This document shows, piece after piece, positions 32,251-41,922 of a DNA stretch of 64,000 bases; within the stretch, counting starts at the first letter, position 1, and the number at the start of each line of letters is the position of its first letter. A program made the position numbers and the translations under genes. The notes beneath the pieces are model-generated. The model saw nothing but the letters and a program-made list of their open reading frames with translations, did not search any database and was not told where the DNA came from. Source of the stretch: Platanthera guangdongensis (Eukaryota; Streptophyta; Magnoliopsida; Asparagales; Orchidaceae); NCBI GenBank assembly GCA_039583875.1, contig CM077158.1, positions 233,794,453 through 233,858,452 on the forward strand, written 5' to 3'.

Positions 32251-33610
32251 TACGCGGTTGAGAGTCCCCTTGAGGTGTTTGATAATGAAAGTGTACTCCT
32301 GAAGATAGGAGACTCATTTGGCATGTCTAGGACTAACCTTAGTTTGAGAGTTAAGAAACCTTAGCGCTTCATGATCGGATAGGATGACAAACTCCTTAGG
32401 AAGTAAATAATGCCGCCAATGTTGGAGGCATCGAATGACCGCGTAAAACTCCCGATCATAATTGGAATAATTTAATTTTGGACCTGCTAGTTTCTCACTG
32501 AAATACCCCACAGGGTGGCCTTCCTGACTCAACACTCCACCAATTCCCACTCCAGACGCATCACGTGACAACTCGAAAACCTTGGTAAAATCCGGTAGTC
32601 GCAAAAGGGGGGATTCCGACATGCGCGATTTAATTAATTGGAACGCCATAGCGGCCGAGTTCGTCCATGTAAATTCATCTTTTTTCATGCACTCGGTAAT
32701 AGGGGCCATAATACTACTAAAGTCCTTAATAAATCGCCGATAAAATGTAGCGAGCCCGTGAAAACTCCTAACATCCCGAATGTTGGCGGGCTCGGGCCAA
32801 TCTCTAATGGCTTGTACTTTCTTGGGGTCTACGTGGATCCCCTTCGAACTCACAATATAACCGAGGAAATCAACCGATGTCACATGGAAGGTACACTTCT
32901 CAATGTTCACGAATAATTTTTCCGATCTCAGCGTGGTAAGGATGGTTCTTAAATGTGACTCATGATCAATCGTGGAGGTGCTAAATACCAAAATATCGTC
33001 AAATATACCACGATGAATTTTCCCATATAGGGTTGGAAGACGTGGGTCATCATCCTCGAAAACGTGCTCGGCGCATTGGAAAGTCCAAACGTCATGACTA
33101 ACCACTCGTAGAGCCCTTCCTTAGACTTAAAGGCGGTTTTCCACTCGTCACCTTCCCTAATTCGGATCTGATGGTAGCCACTCCTAAGATCCAATTTCGA
33201 AAAAATCGTGGCACCGACTAACATGTCCAATAAATCATCCTAGCGAGGGATGGGAAAGCGATACTTAATAGAGATTTTATTAATGGCTCTACTATCCACA
33301 CACATCCTCCAAGAGCCGTCCTTCTTGGGGGCAAGTAAGGCAGGCACGGCACACAGGCTCTTGCTGTGGCGGATAAAACCCTTTTGCAATAAATCCGAGA
33401 TCTGTGTTTGCAACTCTAAGTGCGTGGAGGGGTTTAGCCGATAATGTGGGAGGTTGGGCAATGAAGAGCCCTGTATGAAATCAATGGCATGTTGGATTTC
33501 CCTCAACGTGGGTAATTCAGCCGTTAGCTCTTCCGGGTACACGTCCACAAACTCTTCTAGGAGTTTTCTCAACACCGACGGCAAGTTCTCAAAAGGGGCT
33601 GCGTCTTCCT
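32251..33610 (-). pseudogene. Reverse transcriptase / RNase H of element I
   Basis: Reverse transcriptase motifs on the minus strand: [75 protein letters not shown]. In the segment where the YXDD box is expected the frame breaks (about 33000); after the break FDDILVFS is read. The connection domain reads GLATFYRRFIKDFSSIM. RNase H follows: ELSRDASGVGIGGVLSQEGH, LNYSNYDREFYAVI and LSDHEALRFL. A stop near 33239 and a break near 33000-33100 disable it. Confidence 0.87.
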
Positions 33611-34104
33611 TAACTTGTAGGCACACTAAGGCATAGAGGACCCCATCTACGAAGGTAGTACGCTTCAATTCTTTCCTTCCTATCAGGCTCAACGTCTTCT
33701 TCTCGACCGGGACGACCGTATCCTTGGAGGGGGCTGAAAGATCCTTTGGCGGGGCGGGTTTGAAGAGTGGTTCTGCCATTAAATTTAAACTCATAAGTGT
33801 TGGCCTGACCAAAGTGGGTGACGTCATGATCGTACAACCAAGGGCGACCCAACAAGATGTGACAAGCATCCATAGGGATGACGTCACACCAAATCTGCTC
33901 AGAATAAGCTTTGATGGTAAGGGGTACCAAGCATCGCTTCGTCACAGGGAGGGACGACTTGTCTACCCATGCCACTTTATAAGGGTGAGGGTGCGGCTCG
34001 GCAACAAGAGACATTCGTCTCACCGTGGCTTCAGAAATAACGTTCATGCAACTACCGCTATCGATGATCAACCTACACCATTTTTCACCACTCTTAAAAT
34101 TCAA
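33611..34104 (-). pseudogene. Protease of element I
   Basis: Minus-strand frame (start at 34104 by convention; it continues the gag-pol reading). The aspartic site reads LIIDSGSCMNVIS, and the later HILLGRPWLYDHDV matches the second hydrophobic-G-R-P-W block of gypsy proteases. A frameshift separates it from the reverse transcriptase frame (33240-33887), whose first part overlaps this frame and is shadow sequence. Confidence 0.8.
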
Positions 34105-34134
34105 TGAGAAAATGTTCGTCCTATTCCAATCGTC

Positions 34135-35314
34135 TTACGCTCGAGTGGTCGCCAGAATACACCTCATTACCATCATACGGGGGTCATCCTCCATATCACT
34201 AGGCACTCCGTCCGACTCGCTCTCTTCGCCTGCCTCGTAAGTAATGTCGTCGGCCCCACCGGCGGAATCTAACAGGGCTAATGGTCTGGGTGTAGTAGGA
34301 CAATCACTAGCATAGTGCCCTTGGACCCCGCAAGCGTAACAGGTGACATTCGTTCTGTTGACCCGACCCACCGGGACTCTCTCACCAGAGGGGTTTCTAT
34401 CATTCCTAGCCGTTACGACTATGGAGGTCGAGTCGGGGGACTGATACTTTCCTTTAGCCTTATAGGTGGCGGTGGGAGGCGGCCCTAAAATTGACTTCCC
34501 CTTTTGGAACGAGCGAGACTTGCCCTTAAGCGCGTTGTGCTGCTCAATATTTAAGGCAGCGTTGAAAGTGGTGTGCAAATCAGTGTGACCATAACGCAGA
34601 AGCTTTCCTTGGATGTCGGGGTTTAGTCCCTTACGGAACCTGGAGAGGGTGACCTCGGGCATCTCTTTCACGTCACACCGAACCATCATGTCCTTCAGCA
34701 AACTCATATACTCAGACACCTACCTAGTCCCATTGCTTAAGGGTGGCTAAATCATCAAACATTTGTGTTCGATGGTAAGTTGGGACGTACTGTTCCGTTA
34801 GCCTAGCCTTCATTGCATCCCAGCCTATGGGCAGCGCTCCGTTCTCGACTCTCAAACACCGCTCCTCATTCAGCCAAAATATTTTAGCGCGCCCTAGCAA
34901 CTTCATTCTCGCTACTCGCACTTTATCCGCGTCGTTCAAGTTATACCACTCGAAATAACATTCTATCTCCATGATCCAGTCCTAGAAGACTTGGGGATCT
35001 CCTGAACCATCGTAGGATGGTGGCTTGACTCGGACGGCCCGAGTAAGGTCAAACTAATACGGTGCTCGTGGGGCTTTCTCATTAGGAGGGTGGGGGTAAG
35101 GGTTGTGTTGTTCTCCCACCCGTGGGTGAGCGGGTTGATTACGGGGTGCGCCGTGTGGTAACCCCAGTCCGTGAAGTGCCTCCCTAATGGCCGTCAACTG
35201 CTCCGTGAAATCCTGACGGAGCTCCTCAATCTCCGTGAGGGGACGACCCTCACCCCGGTCATCATCCATATTAGACGACGATGGAGGATATTCCGTACCG
35301 AGCCTAGTACGCAT
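34135..35314 (-). pseudogene. gag of element I
   Basis: It starts near 35314 (MRTRLGTEYPPSS), with a short helical stretch (EELRQDFTEQLTAIREAL). The capsid domain lies at 34724-34972 (ECYFEWYNLNDADKVRVARM) and, after a frame change near 34720, at 34135-34719 (MSEYMSLLKDMMVRCDVKEM, LSRFRKGLNPDIQGKLL). The zinc knuckle CYACGVQGHYASDC lies near 34320. Stops near 35053 and 34982 and a frame change break it. Length and order match gypsy gag. Confidence 0.85.
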
Positions 35315-35604
35315 GCAAATAGGAAGACAACAGATTCAGGCAGACCCAAGAAGGAATTAATCCCGCTTAAAGACTATAGGAAAATAAATTTTTTTTTGAT
35401 TTTCTTACAGGAAATAAAAAGAGGATTATTAAAAAATTTAGTTTGATATTTTTGGCTGAAAAATAAGAAAACTAAGCCGCTATTGGCAGAACAAACATAA
35501 TTTTTTTTTTGAGATTTTTTTGTGACAACTAACGCGAAAACACAAGTGCAGGTTAACGTGCTAAAAGAGAGGAGGGTGCCAATTAAAAAATTGACAAGAA
35601 CCTC
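35315..35604 (-). other. Leader of element I
   Basis: Untranslated region between primer site and gag. It has T-rich runs on the minus strand and no convincing frame. Confidence 0.7.
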
Positions 35605-35616
35605 GCTTTGATACCA
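35605..35616 (-). promoter_or_regulatory. Primer binding site of element I
   Basis: On the minus strand TGGTATCAAAGC, one mismatch from the complement of initiator tRNA-Met, 4 bp inside the LTR end. Confidence 0.85.
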
Positions 35617-35620
35617 AAAT

Positions 35621-36619
35621 TGATGTAGGCCACTACCGCGGACGCTAGACGGGTTAAGGGAATGAAACGAACGCCACACTCAATCCACAATCTCTCACGC
35701 ACTATATTCAATCGCAGCGCACTCGCAAACGTGTTATCACAGTTCACCAACGTACGGTAGCCACTCCGCGGGAAGGTCAAAGGAACGGCGATGGGCCGAC
35801 GTTCTCCCAAGCTAAAAGGACCAATATTAGGTCCGACCGAGCGAAAGTTGTACCAAAAGAGATCTTCCCAAAGTGCGATCGAAAAATGGTAGATCTCTCC
35901 CAACAAAAATGTGGTGCTCGCCAAACCCTTTCGGAAATATCACGATTAAGGTTGATGCAAATCCAAAAGGAAAACCACGAAGAATCTAACGATTCAAATC
36001 CAACGAAAAAATTATTTCCGTCCACTAGAACATCAAGAGGGAATCACACGTGAGTGGAGAGGATCGTTACCCAAGTCGGAACAGATGATTCCGACTACCT
36101 TTGAAGGGGTCGCTCTTCCACGGTTCCGCCGGAGTCGCGCCGGTTGGAGAGATAGATCGTCCGCCTTGGCCGCTTCACACCAAGGTCCCGTTTCCTCGTC
36201 GTAGAAGGAGGCCTTTCTCGGTGAAGGCTTCACGAGAAGAGGGGCAGCCGGGTTCTCTTCAAAGGGGGGTGCTCGGGTGGAGAGATAGGTGGTCGGGTCC
36301 TCTTCCAAGTGGGTTGCTTGAGTGGAGGTGATAGGTGGCCGGTCGGGTTGTGGGTGGTGAGAGGAGGTGGAGGCTTGGAAGAGGGGTTGAAGGAGTGGGT
36401 TGACCGAAGTTTTTAGAGAGAGAGAGAAAGAGAGTGAAGGGGGCAGCCAAGAGAGGTAGAGAGAGAGATGAGGATTAGCAAGAATAGTAAGTTTAGGGTT
36501 TCTTCTCATTCCACTAAGTTAAACAAAGCATACATGCCTATATATAGGCTTAACAATAAGTCTTGGCTATATGTAGCCCAAAATAAAAATAAAAATAACA
36601 CACAAAATGGCTACATGCA
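35621..36619 (-). repeat. 5' LTR of element I (complete, 999 bp)
   Basis: On the minus strand it runs from TGCATGTAGCC (36619) to GGCCTACATCA (35621), a short imperfect terminal inverted repeat. TATA-like tatatata lies near 36539-36546. It carries AG-rich runs near 36416-36440. It is the reference for the truncated copy at 29574-30375. Confidence 0.88.
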
Positions 36620-36838
36620 GCCCTCAATAAAATATCCCCAAATAAAATAACATACTAATAATAAGATAAATTTAACTATATATTTGTCTTGCGCCGAGGG
36701 CGGAAATTGTAGCGCCGCTCCATACGAACACCACGGTGACGCGAGTCCTTTGTTGGAGACGAAAGAGGGTCTTCCGTTAGCGTGCCGTCATCAACAACTT
36801 GGGGGCCGTCGTCAACTTGGGGGCCGTCGTCGCCACCA
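36620..36838 (-). pseudogene. pol 3' end of a second copy, upstream of the 5' LTR of element I
   Basis: This segment matches 30376-30594, i.e. polypurine tract, stop codon and the last pol codons (minus-strand RYNFRPRRK region), although it lies outside the 5' LTR. It shows that the LTR at 35621-36619 is shared by element I and a further copy that was cut at 36838. The arrangement internal-LTR-internal-LTR is a partial tandem, as expected from unequal recombination between LTRs. Confidence 0.85.
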
Positions 36839-37160
36839 GTAAGAGAGCATAAGTAGTAGTTTGAATTTTCCTCGAAGTCTCTTTTTAGTGAAAAAGTGTT
36901 TATAATTTTTAATCTAACTTTGTTTACTAACTACTTAATTTTGAGATCTAATTATTTTATTAGAGAAAATTTTCTAAATATTTATCTTTTCTCATTTTAT
37001 TTTCATATTTTAGGACTTAAAATTTTGAATCCGCTTAAGTTAATTTTTAACTTTCTTTTCATTTAATAAATTTCTAGTTTAATTTAAAATTATATTAATT
37101 TCTTATAAGTACTCTCATAGTTTTACTCTGGAATAGCAAAAGATTAAGTATGAGGGTATT
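36839..37160 (+). other. 3' internal tail of element J with polypurine tract
   Basis: AT-rich non-coding sequence that ends in the purine-rich agtatgagggtatt directly before an LTR starting TGATAAGTAG. By analogy with the Athila fragment (29045-29059) it is the downstream tail of a related gypsy element cut at 36838/36839. No coding sequence is seen. Confidence 0.6.
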
Positions 37161-37518
37161 TGATAAGTAGCTATTTATATTACTTTTTATATAGTTTTTA
37201 TTCAATAAAAAGTTATGTTTTATCTTATTTTTATTAATTTATTGAATTAATCTCTTTGTTTTCTCATTTCAGGTTTATTTGGGCTGCTAATAACAAATTG
37301 GAGCTTGCTAGGCTAATCAGAAGATCAGACAGAGCAATCCTAGAAAAATTAACTTTTCACGACAATGTGACGGGCGTGACCTACAGGTCACGGGCATGAC
37401 ACATACCCGTGACCTATAGCGGAGCTCCAGAGAACAGACAATGGCAGTTTAAATCTACACGCCTAGGGCACGGGCGTGACACCAAGGCGTGACCACCAGG
37501 CGTGACACGAATGTGCTC

Positions 37519-37660
37519 AAAATCGTCGAACGCAAATCGAAGATCGTCGAACGCAAATCGCAGATCGTCGAACGTAAATCGTCGAACGCAAGTCAAAGAC
37601 CGTCGAACGCAAAACGAAGATCGTCGAATGAAGATCGTCGAATAGCCAAGTACACGCCAC
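37519..37660 (+). repeat. Short tandem repeats in LTR J (about 21-bp unit)
   Basis: Six to seven imperfect copies of gatcgtcgaacgcaaatcg. The unit is nearly a multiple of 3, which makes an artificial repetitive reading frame (KIVERKS pattern) on the plus strand; it is not called as a gene. Confidence 0.85.
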
Positions 37661-38117
37661 GCCCTTGGTCACGGGCATGACCCTAGGCGTGACACCAGTG
37701 GGCTCAGATCGTCAAACGAAGATCATTGAACAACCAATTACACCATCGTGATCCATCGGTCACAGGTGTGACCAGGGCGTGTCAAGTGCGTTTCCAGCAT
37801 TAAATCAAGCTGTTCCTGCCATTGCTTCAAGATTGTCGTTTCAGCATGACACACCCCTGGTCACGGGAGTGACCAGGGGGCGTGACCCCTCCATCAACAG
37901 GGATTTACTCCTGCCGTTTTCAGCTTCCCGCAGTTTTCCAGAAATAGAAGTAACACGCCCTAGGTCACGGGCGTGACCTTGGGGCGTGACCAGCCATTTA
38001 ACAGATTTTGGCGGTTTCTCCTCCAACGTTCCCGAGCTTCCAAGATGGCGGTTCCTAGGGCTGACACACCCTCAGTCACGGGCGTGACACATGGCGTGAC
38101 CTTGCAGAAAGTTTTCC

Positions 38118-38125
38118 TATAAATT
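38118..38125 (+). promoter_or_regulatory. TATA box in LTR J
   Basis: TATAAATT after the GC-rich U3 modules, in the same context (ctataaattg) as in elements A and B. Confidence 0.55.
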
Positions 38126-38948
38126 GCAGATGAGTTAGAAGCATAGGGAGGAGACTAGGGGCCAATTTTAGGAATATTATGTAGTTTAGTTTACTGTTTT
38201 AGCTTTTCTTTCTTGTAATAGTTTAGTTTTAGATTGCAATTTCAATTCAAGCACTTTTTTCCATCATGTCTCCCTAGTTAATTTTAGTAGCACTTGATTT
38301 TGACAAGTTTTAGGATAAAATAATCTCCTTTTGTCAAACTCTTTATTTATCGCTTACGATTTATCTTTGTTATTTATATTGTGTCGAATTCATACTTCGC
38401 GGATATGCTCTTCGATTTTAGATCCGTATCTTAAATGACCGAGAGGTTGCGAATACGAGTAGATCACTCAAAGATAAAAGGAGTTGCATGCAATCCTCGA
38501 GAGAGGATGACATAAATCTTCTGGATTGGAGTCAAATCCAATAGAGGGGTCCACTGCCTAAAGCAAGCTTAGGGGTTTCGACTGGCCGAGAGGTCTTAAT
38601 CAATCAACCTAAGGTTAGTCAAAAGCATGAGCTCGAGAGAGACGCATTTGTACTTAAGGAACCTCCACGGTCGAAGTTGTTAATTTAGAGCTTGGTTTTC
38701 ATAAAGAGTTTGTTTTAATTCAAGGCGAGTTCAGATCAAGTGCTAGTTTTCAGTTTAGTTTCTTGAATTTTGTTTAATTTAATCCCCTTTTAAATTTAGA
38801 TAAAATAATATTAATTTGCGTGAGTAGGAGTACTCAACAGGACCCGAGTCTAATACGACATTTCCTATACTATATTTCGATAGGTACACTTGCATATTTG
38901 AGAATATAGTTTGGATATACTTTTTAAAACTATAAAATTCTTCATCAG

Positions 38949-39062
38949 TTGACTCTAAGGACATGACCTACACTCTAGGACTCATACATGACCCTAGCTA
39001 TACATGTTGGGTCAAACATCCTAATTTAGGGAACCTAGCCCAAATCTAACTTGGGATCCAAC
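38949..39062 (+). repeat. Left TIR of element K
   Basis: It begins TTGACTCTAAGGACATG and ends ggatccaac. About 89 percent identical by eye to the reverse complement of 41808-41922. Confidence 0.85.
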
Positions 39063-39064
39063 AA

Positions 39065-39433
39065 AGCCGTCTCGCCGAGACCCTGGGAGCCGTCTCGTCG
39101 AGACACTGGGAGCAGTCTTGCCGAGACCCTGGGAGTCATCTTGTCGAGACCCTGGAAGCCGTCTCGTCGAGACCCTGGGAGTCGTCTCGTCGATACCCTT
39201 GGAGTCGTCTCGTCAATACCCTGGGATCCATCTTAGCGAGACCATAGGAGCCATCTCGGCGAGACCCTGGGAGCCGTCTCGCCGAGACCCTGGGAGCCAT
39301 CTCGCCGAGACCCTGGGAGTCGTCTCGCCGAGACCCTGGGAGCCATCTCGGCCAGACCCTAGGAGCCGTCTCGTCGAGACCCTGCGAGCCGTCTCGTCGA
39401 GATCCTGGGAGTCATCTCGTCGAGACCCTTGGA
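39065..39433 (+). repeat. 23-bp minisatellite, about 16 copies
   Basis: The unit is close to tgggagccgtctcgtcgagac plus cc. Each unit contains the near-palindrome gtctcgtcgagac. Copies differ at one to four positions. Confidence 0.9.
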
Positions 39434-39679
39434 TTATCCCCCTACTAGAATATCATGCAGGTCCACCTAAAATTGGCCTCCAGGAGTGCAGAACTCCCAA
39501 AAAGTATAAAAACGCGCACCAAGTCTCCTGCCTCGTTTGGGGGCCCCCTTTCGTGAATACGGGGTTGTACAAAATCCCCGCTCTTTTTGAGTGAGTTACT
39601 CACCCGGAAAGAAACATCCAACCCAACGTATTCACTACGTAGAGTTTTTGGAGCCGAAAACACGGCCTCCCGTGGGGGT
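39434..39679. other. Spacer of element K between the two arrays
   Basis: It contains a TATA-like gtataaaaacgcgcacc (about 39504) and at 39576-39625 a block (ccgctctttttgag ... ggaaagaaacatccaaccc) that is shared with the hairpin in the leader of element H. No gene is seen. Confidence 0.6.
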
Positions 39680-41765
39680 CAACCTGTCATGCCAGCTAAT
39701 GGGAGACTGGGTGACGAGACGGCCACGGTGTAGAACACACTTGGCCTCCGTGAGGGGTCAACTTGTCATGACAGCAAATGGAAGGTTGGGTGACGAGACG
39801 ACCTCGGGGTAGAAAACACTTGGCCTCCTCGAGGGGTCAACCTATCATGTCAGCTAATGGGAACACGAGTGACGAGACAGCCTCGGGCTAGAAAGCACTT
39901 AGCCTACCCGAGTGGTCAACCTGTCATGCCAGCTAATGGCAGACTGGGTGACGAGACGGCCTCAAGGCAGGGTCTACTCACCCCTCTGAGAGATCAACCT
40001 GCCCTGTCAGCTAGTGGGAGCCTGGTCAGCAAAATCATCTCGGGGCAAGGTCTACTCACCCCCTCCGAGAGATCAACCTACCCTGCCAGGTAGTGGGAGC
40101 TTGGTCAGCGGAATCATCTCGGGGTAAGGCCTACTCACTCTCCGAGAGATCAACCTGCCCTGCCAACAATTAAGAGCCTAGTCAGCGAAAGTATCTCAGG
40201 GTATGGCCTACTCACCCCTCCGAGAGATCAACCTGGTCTGCCAGCTAGTGCGAGCCTAGTCAGCGGAATCATATCGGGGTAAGGTTTACTCACCTTCCGA
40301 GAGATCAACCTTCCCTGCCAGCTAGTGGGAGCCTGGTCAGCGAAATCATCTCGGAGTAAGGCATACTCACCCATCCGAGATATCAACCTGCTCTACCAGC
40401 TAGTGGGAACCTGGTCAGCGGAATTATCTCAGGGTAAAGTCTACTCACCCTCTGAGAGATCAACCTGCCCTGCCAGCTAGTGGGAGCCTGGTCAGCGGAA
40501 TCATCTTGGGGTAAGGACTACTCACTCTCCGAGAGATCAACCTACCCTGCCAGCTAGTGAGAGCTTGATCAGCGGAGTCATCTCGGGGTAGGGCCTACTC
40601 ACACCTCCGAGAGATCAACCTACACTGCCAGCTAGTGGGAGCCTGGTCAGCGGAATCATCACGTGGTAAGGCCTACTGACCCCTCCGAGAGATCAACCTG
40701 CCCTGCCAGCTAGTAGGAGCCTAGTCAGCAGAATCATGTCGGGGTAAGGTCTACTCACCCTCCGAGAGATCAACCTGCCCTACCAGCTAGTGGGAGACTG
40801 GTCAGTGGAATCATCTCAGGGTAAGGCCAAATCACCCCTCCAAGAGATCAACCTGCCCTGCCAGCTAGTTGTAGCCTGGTTAGTAGAATCAACTCGGGGT
40901 AAGGTCTACTCACCCTCTGAGAGATCACCCTACCCTGACAGCTAGTGGGAGCTTGGTCAGTAGAATCATCTCGGGGTAAGGCCTACTCACTCTCCGAGAG
41001 ATCAACCTGCCCTGCCAGCTAGTGAGAGCCTGGTTAGCAGAATCATCTCAGGGTAGAGCCTACTCACCCCTCCGAGAGATCAACCTGCCCTACCAGCTAG
41101 TGGGAGCCTGGTTAGCGGAATCATCTATGGGTAAGGCCTACTCACCCCTCCGAGAGATCAACCTGCCCTGCCGGCTAGTTGGAGCCTGGTCAGCAGAATC
41201 ATCTCGGGGAAGGTCTACTTACCATCCGAGAGATCAACCTGCCCTTCCGGCTAGTGGGAGCCTGGTCAGCAGAATCATCTCGGGGTAAGGCCTACGCACC
41301 CCTCTGAGCGATCAACTTGTCCGGCCAACTAGTGGGATCCTAGTTAGTGGAATCATATCGGGGTAAGGTCTACTCACCCTGTGGGATATCAACCTACCCT
41401 GCCAGTTAGTGGGAGCCTGGTCAGCTGAATCATCTCGGGGTAAGGTCTACTCACCCTCTGAGAGATCAACCTGCCATTCTAGCTAGTGGGAGCCTGTTCA
41501 GCGGAATCATCTCGGGGTAAGGCCTACTTACTCTCTGAGAGATCAACCTGCTCTACCAACAAGTGAGAGCCTGGTTAGCGGAATCATCTCAGGGTAGGGC
41601 CTACTCACCCCTACGAGAGATCAACCTGCCATGCCAGCTAGTGGGAGGCTGGTCAGCGGTATCATCTCGGGGTAAGGCCTACTCACCACTCTGAGAGATC
41701 AACCTGCCTTACCAGCTAGTGGGAGCATGGTCAGCAGAATCAACTCGGGGTAAGGTCTACTCATG
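39680..41765 (+). repeat. About 78-bp tandem array, about 27 copies
   Basis: The unit contains gagagatcaacctgccctg, ccagctagtgggagcctggt and cagcggaatcatctcgggg. The first four units (to about 39960) form a diverged subtype with gtcaacctgtcatgcc and gtgacgagacgg. Copies are contiguous, without unique spacers. Confidence 0.92.
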
Positions 41766-41807
41766 GATCACAAATATTTTTCGGTGGTCCCTGTCATCAA
41801 TCATAGA

Positions 41808-41922
41808 GTTGGATCCCTAGTTGGATTTGGGCTAGGTTCACTAAACTAGGATGATTGACCCAACATGTATATCCAGGGTCATGTATGTATCCTAGAGTCT
41901 AGGCCATGTCCTTAGAATCAAT
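41808..41922 (-). repeat. Right TIR of element K
   Basis: Inverted copy of 38949-39062, reading TTGATTCTAAGGACATG inward from 41922. Confidence 0.85.

Larger units (their letters stand above)
29574..36619 (-). mobile_element. Chromovirus-type Ty3/gypsy retrotransposon I
   Basis: On the minus strand: LTR (36619-35621), primer site, gag with CCHC knuckle, protease, reverse transcriptase, RNase H, integrase, chromodomain-like tail, polypurine tract and LTR (30375-29574). About 18 mismatches were counted by eye over roughly 800 bp of the two LTRs, so the insertion is fairly young for this window. A few stops and frameshifts break gag-pol. The 3' LTR lacks its last 196 bp. Confidence 0.9.
37161..38947 (+). 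repeat. 3' LTR of Athila-like element J (1787 bp)
   Basis: It starts TGATAAGTAG and ends TTCATCA, a short inverted repeat. U3 is rich in cacgggcgtgac modules. R-U5 shares blocks with the A/B LTR (gagagaggatgac, ggattggagt.aaatccaatag, ttcgataggtacacttg), so it is a related but distinct family. It is followed at once by gttga and the left TIR of element K. Confidence 0.75.
38949..41922. mobile_element. Element K: TIR-flanked, minisatellite-filled (non-coding)
   Basis: Terminal inverted repeats of about 114 bp (38949-39062 and 41808-41922, roughly 12 mismatches) enclose a 23-bp minisatellite, a 250-bp spacer and a long array of 78-bp units. No transposase frame exists. Long TIRs with tandem repeats suggest a non-autonomous Mutator-like or foldback element, but no target duplication was found and the left end touches LTR J. 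Open stretches inside (39118-39594, 41022-41288) are read-through of the repeats. Confidence 0.65.

Noticed and set aside
39118..39594. 158-codon repetitive frame
   Set aside because: Read-through of a 23-bp minisatellite; three units of 23 bp give a 23-residue repeat by arithmetic.
41022..41288. 88-codon frame in the 78-bp array
   Set aside because: The unit length of about 78 bp is a multiple of 3, so frames open by chance; no start or domain is conserved.
39680..41765. CRISPR-like repeat array
   Set aside because: The units are contiguous with no unique spacers and the context is a plant nuclear transposon.
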